From: Nelumbo lutea
Taxonomy: Eukaryota; Streptophyta; Magnoliopsida; Proteales; Nelumbonaceae
Direction of reading: 5' to 3'
DNA: 64,000 bases
Assembly (NCBI GenBank): GCA_022828595.1
Contig: JAKGHH010000008.1
Span: 20,390,378 to 20,454,377 of the forward strand
Both the position numbers and the translations under genes were made by a program. Shown one piece after another: positions 40,986 through 50,253 of the stretch. How positions within the stretch are numbered: the first letter of the stretch is position 1; each line of letters begins with the position of its first letter. The notes beneath the pieces were generated by a model. The model was given only the letters and a program-made list of their open reading frames with translations. It was not told the DNA's origin and did not search any database.

Positions 40986-41360
40986 ATGGCTTCATTTGAA
41001 AATGGGAATGATAACAAAACAGGTGTCATGTTTTCTCCAGACTATCTAAGTGTTCAAATGACATCCATCAAGTTGAATGGTGAGAATTATGAACCATGGG
41101 CAAAATCTGTGGAGGTGTTCTTGAAGGCCAAGAGGAAGGTAAAACATGTAAGAGAGGAGAAACCTTCCTATGATTCCCCTGGGTTCAATAACTGGGAACA
41201 AGAAGATGCAGAAATAATGACATGGCTCTGGAACAGCATGGAACCAAAGATTAGTGTGAACTTCATGTCCCTAGATACAGCTAAGGAAATCTGGGATCAT
41301 GCTAAGAAGTTGTACTCTGGACAAGACAATACAACTAGGGTGTATCAGTTATACCACTAG
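40986..41360 (+). pseudogene. Inner Copia gag, C-terminally deleted
   Basis: About 124 codons from ATG 40986: LNGENYEPWAKSVEVFL, then IMTWLWNSMEP and DTAKEIWDHAKKLYSG, the usual N-terminal half of Copia gag. It ends at a stop where the remaining gag, zinc knuckle and protease are missing. Confidence 0.85.
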
Positions 41361-41377
41361 TAGTAACACTCCCTTTT

Positions 41378-43848
41378 GCTTTAGTTCATTCTGATGTATG
41401 GGGTCCAGTTAAAGTGGTGTCATACAATGGGTTTAAGTATTTTGTAATCTTTGTTGATGACTTTTCAAGGATGACATGGATCTATCTTATGAAAGACCGT
41501 AGTGAATTGTTCTCTATTTTTCAGAAATTTCATGCTGAAATACACACTCAATTTGGTGTTCATATGAAAATACTTCGCTCCGATAATGCCAAAGAATACA
41601 TCTCCTCGCCATTTCAGCAATACCTAGAACATCATGGAATAATTCATCAAACTTCATATGCCTACAACCCGCAACAAAACGGTGTAGCTAAACGGAAAAA
41701 TAGACATCTTCTTGAAACTGCTCGGTCCTTGATGATCAATATGCATGTCCCAAAGCATTTTTGGAGTGATGTTGTTCTTACATCTTGTTTTCTGATAAAT
41801 CAGATGCCCATATCAATCCTTGGAAGTCAATCCCCTTTCTCCGTGTTGTTTCCCACTTTGTCTTCATTTCCTTTCACCCCAAGAGTCTTTGGTTGTGTTT
41901 GTTTTGTTCAACACTTGGGGCCTGGAGTAGACAAGCTAGATGCTCGAGCTACGAAGTGTATTTTTCTTGGCTACTTGAGGACTCAGAAAGGGTATAAGTG
42001 TTATAACCCAAAATTTCATAAATCGTTTGTGTGCTCTGATGTCACCTTTGAATCAGTTCCATTTTTCTCAGATGTCGGGGTCTCTTCTTCTCCCTCTGTG
42101 GTTCCTCTTCCTGTATCGATTGTGGACCCTCTTCCCGTAGCTCCAATTCCTACTACAGATGCACATCCTATGCCTGTTACTACAGAGAGGCCACCAATTA
42201 CTCAAGTGTATACCCGCAGAAGTGCTTCGGCTCCTCCTCCACTTCAGCACCTGTCAACAGATCCTGCTACTGCTCCTTCTCCCTCAAATCTTGATCTCCC
42301 TATTGCTTTGCGGAAATGTAAACGTACTTGTACTTCTCATCCCATTTCAGACTATGTTTCCACTGCTCACATTTCTGCTTCTCATTGCAATTTTATATCA
42401 TTACTCTCATCGGTTGCCATACCCAAGACTGTACAAGAAGCCCTTACCTCCCCAGGGTGGCGGCAAGCCATGGAAGAAGAACTCTCTGCTCTACAACATA
42501 ATCACACGTGGGAACTCACCACCCTTCCTCCTGGTAAGCACACTGTTGGGTGTAAATGGGTCTATACAGTGAAGCATCTTCTTAATGGCAATGTGGAACG
42601 ATTGAAGGCACGGTTAGTGGCCAAGGGCTATTCTCAGTTATATGGTGTGGACTATATGGAGACATTCTCTCATGTGGCTAAAATTGATTCAGTTCGGGTG
42701 TTGATCTCATTAGCTGCGCTATGTATGATTGGCATCTCGTACAACTTGACATAAAAAATGCTTTCCTACATGGTGATCTTGTTGAGGAGGTGTATATGGA
42801 GCAACCACCAGGGTTTGTTGCTCAGGGGGAGGCTGGTAAGGTGTGTAGGTTCAAAAAGGCAATCTATGGACTGAAACAATCTCCACGTGCATGGTTTGGC
42901 AGGTTCAATGAAGTTGTGAAGGCCTTTGGGATGAAACAGTGTCAGGTTGATCATTCTGTGTTCAGCTATAACTCAAAGGATGGGAAAATCTTGCTAGTCG
43001 TGTATGTGGATGATATTGTCATAACTGGAAGTGACAGCAATGGAATTGACAGGCTAAAAAAATTCTTACGGGACCACTTCAATACGAAAGATCTGGGGAA
43101 GCTAAAGTATTTCCTAGGAATAGAGGTTGCGAGGTCAAAACAGGGGATCAACCTATGTCAGAGAAAATATGTTCTTGATCTACTTGAAGAAACTGGGTTG
43201 TTAGGTGCTATACCAGCAGAGACTCCTATGGAACTCAATGCCAAGTTAAGTGTGGATGCAGGTGAAGAGTTTGATGATCCTGGAAGATACAGAAGGTTGG
43301 TGGGAAAGTTGAACTACCTGACCATTACCCGATCAGATATATCATTTGCTATGAGTGTGGTGAGTCAGTTTATGCAACATCCCCGGGTTCCTCACTGGGA
43401 AGTTGTTTTGAGAATTGTTAGGTACCTAAAGGGTGCTCCAGGTTGTGGTTTGTTATACCAAAAGGGAGGAACTCTTGAGATAGTAGGGTACACAAATGCT
43501 GACTGGGCTGGCTCTATATTAGACAGGAGGTCAATCACAGGGTATTGTACCTTCTTGGGTGGAAATCTTGTAACTTGGAAGAGCAAGAAGCAAATAGTGG
43601 TGGCAAGAAGTAGTGCAAAAGCAGAGTACAGGGCTATGGCCCACACCACATGTGAACTAGTATGGCTGAAGAACTTACTACAGGAGATTGGTTTCTCAAT
43701 TGACAAACCCATGAAAATATACTGTGATAACCAAGCTAATGTTCACATCTCATCCAATCCCGTATTCCATGAAAGAACTAAACATATTGAGGTGGATTGT
43801 CACTTTGTGAGAGAGAAAGTGATAAGTGGAGTAATAACAAAATCTCAA
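41378..43848 (+). pseudogene. Inner Copia pol (integrase, RT, RNase H), broken
   Basis: Starts inside integrase at ALVHSDVWGPVK, continues with FVDDFSRMTWIYLM, NPQQNGVAKRKN, the reverse transcriptase entry ALTSPGWRQAMEEELSAL and GCKWVYTVKH. It changes frame near 42720-42754 and then runs open for about 400 codons: [29 protein letters not shown] (catalytic YVDD), YFLGIEVARSKQG, ADWAGSILDRRSITGYC, SSAKAEYRAMA, ERTKHIEVDCHFVREKV. The ORF then reads into foreign leader sequence and ends at 43950. The YVDD motif is intact. The frame break and missing protease make it non-functional. Confidence 0.9.
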
Positions 43849-44048
43849 GTACAGGTCCAACGCAGGCACACGACCATAAAAGAGAAGAGAGAAAAAAAGT
43901 TACTTCAGTCGAACATCAGGACAGCCGAACAGCAAATGATAACAAAGTAAGTCACCCTCGAAACAAAGTCTTCTACATGCTGGGAATCTTGTGCGAAGAA
44001 GATGAAAAGACAGACTGCTTGACTTCTCCCTTCAAACCTAGTTGTCCT

Positions 44049-44060
44049 GCTCTGATACCA
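44049..44060 (-). other. Primer binding site of the outer Copia
   Basis: GCTCTGATACCA on the plus strand, which is TGGTATCAGAGC on the element strand, with no gap to the 5' LTR. Confidence 0.88.
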
Positions 44061-44251
44061 TGTTGAACAGGAAGAAGAGAGGAAGGGAGAGACGAGAGGA
44101 GAGACGAGAGGACTGAGAGCCCAAAAAGATATTGCAGGCGGCGAAGTATGTTATATTTATACTTGAGCGACAACAACTAAACATAAAGAGGAGTAAAAGT
44201 ACAATAGTACCCCTGCGGTACTATACATATAAAAAATAACATCTATTAACA
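44061..44251 (-). repeat. 5' LTR of the outer Copia
   Basis: Begins TGTTGAACAG and ends CTATTAACA on the plus strand; the pair of 35440-35630. Confidence 0.92.
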
Positions 44252-44252
44252 C
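44248..44252. repeat. Target duplication AACAC, left copy
   Basis: AACAC at 44248-44252 is repeated at 46413-46417 immediately after the element. Four of its bases are the end of the outer Copia LTR. Confidence 0.85.
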
Positions 44253-44820
44253 TGATGTGGACGCGTTTATTGGGAAGAAGTATAGCCGTCGACAACAGCA
44301 GTAATTGGGTGTTCTCAATTCTCATATTATCTAATTCCAGCTAGATACAGTTCCTATTCAGCATTCTTATCTTATCTTATCAATTCAATCTTATTATCTT
44401 ATCAGTTCAGTAGGATAGATTAAGGGAGTCTTATCTTATCTTATCAGTTCAGTCTTATCTTATCTTATCAGTTCAGTATGATAGATTAAGAGAGTCTTAT
44501 CTTATCTTATCAGTTCAGTAGGATAGATTAAGGGAGTCTTATCTTATCTTATCGGTTCAGTAGGATAGATTAGTAGGGAGTCTTCCTAAAAATAGGACTC
44601 TTATCTCTTGTAATCTCCTATTTAAGGAGCTGATATTATTCAATAAAGGAATCGAAAATTTCAGTCAAGAAAGAGAGCAAAGGAGAGTTGGTGACCTCTT
44701 GAACAAATCATCTTTTAGGGCGGCAAGATAGTTCTTCAAGAAAAGGGAGGAACAAGGGAAAACAGGAGGTTTTCCCCGTGGACAGACCCGTGATGAGATC
44801 CTATTCTCGGGCCCATAACA
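44253..44820 (+). repeat. 5' LTR of the SKI3-carrying element
   Basis: Begins TGATGTGGACGCG and ends CTCGGGCCCATAACA (568 bp). Contains a TTATC-rich minisatellite with units around CTTATCTTATCAGTTCAG and GGATAGATTAAGGGAG, and TATTTAAGG as a candidate TATA region. It is 101 bp longer than its partner, mainly from extra minisatellite units. Confidence 0.9.
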
Positions 44821-44822
44821 AT

Positions 44823-44835
44823 TTGGTATCAAAGC
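44823..44835 (+). other. Primer binding site of the SKI3-carrying element
   Basis: TTGGTATCAAAGC, matching the initiator tRNA-Met site TGGTATCAGAGC with one mismatch, two bases after the LTR. Confidence 0.8.
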
Positions 44836-44843
44836 AAGGAGTC

Positions 44844-45101
44844 ATGGGTGACCTTGAGCAGTTGACGACTAGGGTTCATGAACTGGAGCTCAAGATCGTG
44901 GAAAACAGCACGGAGGTGCACGAGATCAAGGACGACGTCCGAGAATTAAGGCGCTTGATGGAGTTGTACTTTTCCAGCAAGGAAAGGAACCCAAAAGGGA
45001 CTGCAACCACAATCGGCCGCCGATCAGACATGGCAGAATCGTCTGGCGAGCAGCAGGTCGTTGCCCTAGTGCAGGGCAAATGTTCTCTTGAATGGGCCTG
45101 A
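44844..45101 (+). CDS. Short gag-like ORF
   Basis: 85 codons from ATG 44844. The product is charged and heptad-like (LTTRVHELELKIVEN, EIKDDVRELRRLMELYF), then Gly/Ser/Thr-rich. It resembles the coiled-coil start of gag in some plant Ty3/gypsy elements but lacks capsid and zinc-knuckle parts. The frame stops where host-derived sequence starts. Function unknown; possibly just the packaging-proximal leftover of gag. Confidence 0.5.
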   Translation: MGDLEQLTTRVHELELKIVENSTEVHEIKDDVRELRRLMELYFSSKERNPKGTATTIGRRSDMAESSGEQQVVALVQGKCSLEWA

Positions 45102-45139
45102 TACGGAGGCCGATCAACACTGTCAAGGGGCTCCAGCAT

Positions 45140-45816
45140 CCCGTGAGGAAAAAGTCAGCAGCCTTAAAACTAGTTTGGTTCATGTTGCAAGGAAGATGCC
45201 CAAAGATGCCCATGCAAATTTTATACTTGGCCTAATGCACCAGAGGTTGGGTCAGCCACAGAAGGTAGTGCCAGCATATGAAAAGGCAGCAGAAATATTA
45301 CTTTGGAGTGAGGAAGAGATTGACAGACCTAAGTTACTTTCTTTGGTTCAAATTCATCATGCACAGTGCCTCCTGCTAGGAAGTACAATTGATCATTGTG
45401 CCGATAAAGAACTCACGCATGAAGAACTTGGAGAAATTATTTCTAAGTTGAAGGAGTCAGTGCAGTCAGATATTAGACAAGCATCTGTCTAGAATACACT
45501 TGGTTTATTACTTATTAGAACCGACCGTCTACAGAGTGCTATATTGGTTTTATCCTCTTTGCAGCAACGTTTGAAACTGGACATAATGATTTGACGGAAG
45601 TGGAAGAGCGAGCTCTGTACACACTAAAGCAGACAATAGAAGAGGATCTAGATGATGCGGTTCAATGGCACCAGCTTGGCCTTCACAACCTTTGTACTCT
45701 ACGGTTCAAGACATCTCAGAAGTACCTTAAGGTTGCAGTTGCCCGCGGCAAAGAATGCACCTACGCATGGTCAAATCTTGGTATCTCACTGCAGCTGTCT
45801 AAGGATGAACCCTCTT
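45140..45816 (+). pseudogene. SKI3: SKI3-like TPR gene fragment captured inside the retrotransposon
   Basis: Part A (about 45140-45561) reads SLKTSLVHVARKMPKDAHAN, FILGLMHQRLGQPQK, SLVQIHHAQCLLLGS, LGEIISKLKESVQSDIRQA and, past a stop at 45490, NTLGLLLIRTDRLQSAI. Part B (from about 45563, another frame) reads EVEERALYTLKQTIEEDLDD, AVQWHQLGLHNLC, FKTSQKYLKVAVARGKE and YAWSNLGISLQLS. Both match plant SKI3, the TPR scaffold of the Ski complex that feeds cytoplasmic mRNA to the exosome. In full SKI3 proteins A and B are separated by roughly 200 residues, absent here. No intron-like interruption is present, so the source was probably a spliced RNA. The Trp-to-stop change, frame break and missing parts exclude a working SKI3. 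Confidence 0.82.
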
Positions 45817-45932
45817 CATTGGAACCCAATCTAGGGGGGGGGGGGCAAAATCATTCCAACTATCCTGGATTCCTTTGATTGAGTTTTAAGACAGATATCC
45901 TGATTTCAAGCTTGAGGACAAGCTCTTAGTCC

Positions 45933-45943
45933 AGGAGGGGAGT
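45933..45943 (+). other. Polypurine tract of the SKI3-carrying element
   Basis: AGGAGGGGAGT lies two bases before the 3' LTR. Confidence 0.8.
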
Positions 45944-45945
45944 AA

Positions 45946-46412
45946 TGATGTGGACGCGTTTATTAGGAAGAAGTATAGCCGCCGGCAGCAGTAGTAATTG
46001 GGTGTTTTCAGTTCTCATCTTATCTAATTCCAGCTAGATACAGTTCTATCTTATCTATTCAGCATTCTTATCTTATCTTATCAGTTCAGTAGGATAGATT
46101 AAGGGAGTCTTATCTTATCTTATCAGTTCAGTGGGATAGATTAGTAGGGAGTCTTCCTAATTAGCAAGGAGTCTTCCTAAAAGTAGGACTCTTATCTCTT
46201 GTAATCTCCTATTTAAGGAGCTGATATTATTCAATAAAGGCATCGAAAATTTCAGTCAAGAAAGAGAGCAAAGGAGAGTTGGTGATCTCTTGAACAAATC
46301 ACCTTTTAGGGCGACAAGATAGGCTCTTCAAGAAAAGGGAGGAACAAGGAAAAACAGGAGGTTTTCCCCATGGACCGACCCATGACGAGATCCTATTCTC
46401 GGGCCCATAACA
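45946..46412 (+). repeat. 3' LTR of the SKI3-carrying element
   Basis: Begins TGATGTGGACGCG and ends CTCGGGCCCATAACA (467 bp), with fewer minisatellite units than the 5' LTR and a small local duplication of AGGGAGTCTTCCTAA / AAGGAGTCTTCCTAA. Confidence 0.9.
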
Positions 46413-46417
46413 AACAC
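46413..46417. repeat. Target duplication AACAC, right copy
   Basis: Matches 44248-44252 exactly. Confidence 0.85.
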
Positions 46418-47106
46418 ACACAAATAGGTGGTTCATGTACAGCAATTGCTTTCTTCCTCTTGAAGAACTCAAACATCCATTAACTGAAGGCTGAACCAGG
46501 TAATAACATAATCAAAGGTATGATCACATTTAGTGCATTAAGCTGATGCAAAAACATTCAATATTCTACGAAGTAAGCATATTATCAAGGCTGCTTCTTC
46601 AACAAAAAAGGTTAAGGCTATAAGAGTATGGAAACCCCTGGAGAAGGGATTTTGGAAGCTGAATGTATAATTGGTGAAGAAGGGATTTTGGAAGTGTAAG
46701 AGCAACATATTTGGGGTCAATTAGTGAAGGAATGTATAATTTCTGTTTATATTGTTGTTGATTAAAGAAACATAAACACATTATTGAGAGAGAAGAAACA
46801 AGTTTTTCCAATTGAACAGAGGATAATTTGATATTGTATTCCCGGCCAGATAGTAGACATGGAAGTATTGCATTGTTAGAAGAAACCCAAAAAACAATAT
46901 GATGTCAATATCCCAGATCACTTCTGATAAAATGGAGAAAAGGGAGAATTTCATTCATGTGTGGTTCTACTTTACATGCATTTACTAAAGACCGAAAATG
47001 AACAAGTATAAAGAATGACTAAATGAGCAGCCAGAACAAAAAATAGAATAAGAAAATGGCTGAGTAATAGAGGTTTCTGTCACTACACTCTCTTCTTGTA
47101 ACAAAG
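46418..47106. other. Intergenic DNA and transporter 3' UTR
   Basis: No gene is seen. The right part is downstream sequence of the minus-strand transporter gene. Confidence 0.6.
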
Positions 47107-48700
47107 CTATCTTCCTTCACTCATCTTGCTTCTAATCTCTGCGTGCGCAAGGTGAATCAAGAACAGAGCCGCAAAAAGAATAGCAAGAATAAGCATCACA
47201 AAAACACTATTCCATCCTCTGGTCGAAATATATCCTGTCAGCAGTGGGCCCAAAGCTGCACCAACAGAACCAGTACCATCTATGATAGCTGTGACAGTAG
47301 CTAAAGCTCGGGAATTCCCATTGATCGAGCTCTGTGTACCCAGATCAGCTGCAACAGCTGTGGTAATAAGTGCATACGGGCCATTCACAAGCAATCCAGA
47401 AAGGCACATCAACACAATGTTGGTGGACATAGAGAAGCTTCCATAAATACGATAAAGAATAAGAGAAGGAATTGAGAAAATCAAGAATAGAATTGATGTA
47501 AGAGCACGGGCCTCAGTTCTATCAGAAATGTATCCCGCCATAATGCCACCAAATACTCCTCCTATATCGAATATCGTTGACAGCATTCCCGCAGTTTTGT
47601 TTGATAAATGCTTCCCAGCAACAGCTTCAGTGCAAATATGAATTTAAAGTAAATACTAACCCAATCCAGAATTTCATTACTGAAGTAGAGCTTGGAGCTA
47701 AAATTTTAGCAATCACATACATACCTGTGTGCCTTATATAGAAAGGCAACCAGTACAGGAAGGTGTAAGCCACGAGTTTTGAGAAGAAAAGGCAAAAAGC
47801 ATACGGTGCTACACCCGGTAACCTCCAAGCCTCTAAGAATCCAATTGCAGCTGTTGAATCTGGATGTTCGGAGTGAAGGAGACCCTCTTCTTCCCCGTTG
47901 ATCTCTTCCAAATTCTTCATGGATTCAACTTCAGAACTCATCTCTATCTCTTTCCCAGGAGAAACAAACCCTGCATCTTCAGGATTCACGACAAGGAACA
48001 GGAAAACCAAAATGCCAACCAAAATTATGAAAATGCCCGGCAACACAAACGACCAGCCCCAACCAAAATCTAACACAGACGAAGCAACAACCGAACCAAC
48101 GATATTGCCAACCGAAGTGTGAGAATTCCAGATCCCCATTATCAGTCCCCTCTTCGCTTTCCCGAACCAATTCCCAACAACCGCAACAACACAAGGCCAT
48201 CCGGTCGACTGAAACAACCCGCTCACAATCTGAACCACCAAGAAAAACCCTAAAGAATGTATCTTCCACCAATATCCCAACCCAAAAGCAATTGTAGAAA
48301 CCCCACTCGCAACCATCCCAAATGTCAGAAAGAGCCGAAGATCAATTCGATCACCAATATGCCCAGCAAAATACATCCCTAAAGAATACGCAGACAGGAA
48401 AGCCAGATCGAGTTCTCCCAGCCTATGAGGTCCACGTTCTCCATCAAACGGAGCCCAACCGGTATCAGTTGAGCTCGAATTGCGCCCAGTTTCGGAAATT
48501 GCAGCTTCATTAGATTGTACTTCGGGGCCTAGGACGCTCTTTACAATGCTTGGGGGCTTTCGAGAAGCGTGGAACGAAGCGTAAGCTAAAAAAGTAATCA
48601 GGAAGACGCAGATCTGGAAGAAAACAATGTTCTTTTGAGCGATTTTGGTTGCAGAGAAGAGACTGTAACCGGGAGATAGTTTTAGGGTTCTGGTTTCCAT
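47107..48700 (-). CDS. Glycerol-3-phosphate transporter, MFS (two exons)
   Basis: A major facilitator family membrane protein of the organophosphate antiporter group (plant G3Pp, SLC37-like), moving glycerol-3-phosphate, probably against phosphate. Exon 1 is 48700-47725 and exon 2 is 47624-47107; the join restores [16 protein letters not shown] in frame with GT-AG sites. The product is 497 residues, typical for the family. It shows TM1 near 25-43 ([19 protein letters not shown]), the family word [33 protein letters not shown] then GDRIDLR (MFS loop 2-3 motif), [31 protein letters not shown], an acidic central loop (about 245-285), and [19 protein letters not shown] in the second half. About 12 membrane segments are expected. 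It is divergent from the BRIZ-like gene, 548 bp apart. Which plant paralogue and which membrane cannot be told. Confidence 0.92.
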
Positions 48701-49248
48701 CTTTTCATCCGTGGAAATAAAGAGAAAGAATGCTAGTCAAAGAAATGGAAAAGACGATTAGACGAAGGAGAAGAACAGAGCTGGGATTCTTCGGACAAGA
48801 GATCTTCGCCCATTCCGGTAATAACTGTGTTGGCTTCATCTGTTGGAAACATTTCTAAGCTCTGTCCACGGTAGTCGTAAGTTGACCAAATTTCCCTGGT
48901 GCTCAGTTGAACCGCCCGGTTTTTCTGTTTTTTGGTCGGATCGAGTTGGTCCTAGTAAGCTACTGCAAACTAGTAAGGGTTCGCCCAAGGTTCAGCAAAC
49001 CACTAAAAAATGGCATGCTGTGCGCAGAGGTTTTGCACTTTTGCTTGAAGGAGATCCGGCTCCTGCACCCGCCAGGCCGCCACCCAGCGTTCAACAATCA
49101 AAGAAATAAAACTTATAGTTCCGGTTGAACCGGTTGTGTAGCCGGTTGAGTTCTCCGGTTCTTGCCCGGCGGGAAACTATAAATAATTCAATGGATTGAA
49201 TTCGAAACCGTCGAAAGTTCGAAACTATTCATTATTCAAGACTCAACC
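48701..49248. promoter_or_regulatory. Shared divergent upstream region
   Basis: This 548-bp interval separates two start codons that point away from each other (48700 minus, 49249 plus). Part of it (about 48900-49160) resembles degenerate repeat DNA with CCGGTT words. AACTATAAATAATTC near 49165-49180 is a possible TATA box for the plus-strand gene. Confidence 0.5.
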
Positions 49249-50253
49249 ATGTCAACCACCTCTACCAGCGACAGCGCTGCCACCGGCTCGACGCCTGAAG
49301 ATGTACTCCGTCCATCAACAGCAGTTGATCCCGGCGATATGAGCGAGCCTTCTGGCTCTGACGTCACTCAGTCGCTGGCCTTCTCGTCCGGAAACCCTGG
49401 AATCCTAGAAACCAGGGGGGTTATGATTCTTTATCGTGATGATATATTTTCCTCAACTTCTCAACTTCCGGTAAGTGTGGACTTGTCCTTCTTTTCCGTC
49501 TAAGTTCACCTTTCTTGCCTTCATTCTTCCGGTTCCAGTTCGTCTTGGACTTAGAGTTCTTTAGAAATTGGAAATAGGCGAGAATGAAGATTAAATAAGA
49601 AATCAAGAATTAGTATTATGTCCTTTTTGCTTGAAAATCTTCAAGCATTCTTTATATGATAAAATTTCCGTGCCTGGTGTGGTCCTTCTTGGCTTTTATC
49701 AGGTCGACAGGAAACCATATCTTTGCGTGCTAGCAGTACCAAATCACTTGAAAGCACAGAACTTCTGCCAGTTCTGCGATTCGTTCATTCAGCACATATT
49801 GGAGATGCGACTCGTCAGGTTTTATTTAAATGAAACTTGCAAACCGTTTAGATCATTGCCCCATTCCGTTTTCCTTTTCTTTTAATTCTTTTCATGATTG
49901 ATTGTTATTCCGATGGGAATTCAGGAATGATGGAATGGGGGACCAGTATAGTGTTCTTATAAGGCTTGATAATCAGAATTCTGCTGATGATTTTTACAAG
50001 CATTTCAACGGAAGGCGTTTCTCGTCTCAGGAGGTCTGTCTTGATTAATTATCTCTTGTGTATTTTGAGCATTCTGTTACACTGTCATACCTTTCGTTAC
50101 AGAACTTACTGATTTATTCTTTTGTGGATTGGATGCAGGAAATAGTTTGTCGTGTCCTTTTTATAGTAGATGCACAGTACGCTGCATTGATCGAACATGC
50201 ACAGTTCTCGTCTGCAAGCTCAATGGAGCAGCCCTATTGTCCCGTATGCCTTG

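Larger units (their letters stand above)
39927..43848 (+). mobile_element. Inner Ty1/Copia element, 3'-truncated
   Basis: A plus-strand Copia lying inside the leader of the outer, oppositely oriented Copia. It has a 5' LTR (39927-40222), a tRNA-Met primer binding site immediately after, a leader with a tandem repeat, a truncated gag, and a pol that starts in mid-integrase. It stops near 43848, inside RNase H at VREKVISG, where outer leader sequence begins. There is no polypurine tract and no 3' LTR. It has lost gag C-terminus, protease and the integrase N-terminus by an internal deletion near 41361-41380, and the 3' end by truncation. Confidence 0.85.
35440..44251 (-). mobile_element. Outer Ty1/Copia LTR retrotransposon
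   Basis: An element on the minus strand bounded by two 191-bp LTRs (3' LTR 35440-35630, 5' LTR 44061-44251) with about nine mismatches between them by eye. A tRNA-Met primer binding site, TGGTATCAGAGC on the minus strand, lies at 44049-44060 directly next to the 5' LTR. A polypurine tract (minus TTGAGGGGGAG) lies at 35631-35641. Gag, protease, integrase, reverse transcriptase and RNase H follow in Copia order between 39915 and 35638. The leader between the primer site and gag (about 43849-44060) is separated from gag by the inserted plus-strand Copia at 39927-43848. Confidence 0.92.
44253..46412 (+). mobile_element. Non-autonomous LTR retrotransposon carrying a SKI3 gene piece
   Basis: A complete-looking element: 5' LTR 44253-44820, primer binding site at 44823-44835, a small gag-like ORF, host-derived TPR sequence, polypurine tract at 45933-45943, 3' LTR 45946-46412 and a perfect 5-bp target duplication AACAC. 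No protease, reverse transcriptase, integrase or RNase H is present, so it must have been moved by a relative. The CTTGAGGACAAGCTC segment before the polypurine tract and the coiled-coil-like gag start suggest derivation from a Ty3/gypsy element. Internal region 1125 bp. Confidence 0.9.

Noticed and set aside
42159..42572. Second-frame 137-codon ORF in the inner Copia
   Set aside because: Shadow of the Copia pol frame.
44330..44580. Regularly repeated TTATC/CAGTTCAG units as a CRISPR-like array
   Set aside because: Eukaryotic LTR minisatellite; the units touch each other and there are no unique spacers.
44253..46412. The SKI3-like region as a functional truncated SKI3 gene
   Set aside because: It lies wholly between LTRs, has a stop and frame change, and lacks most of the protein.
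47864..48513. Plus-strand ORFs opposite the transporter gene
   Set aside because: Antisense shadows of the transporter exon, which has clear family motifs.
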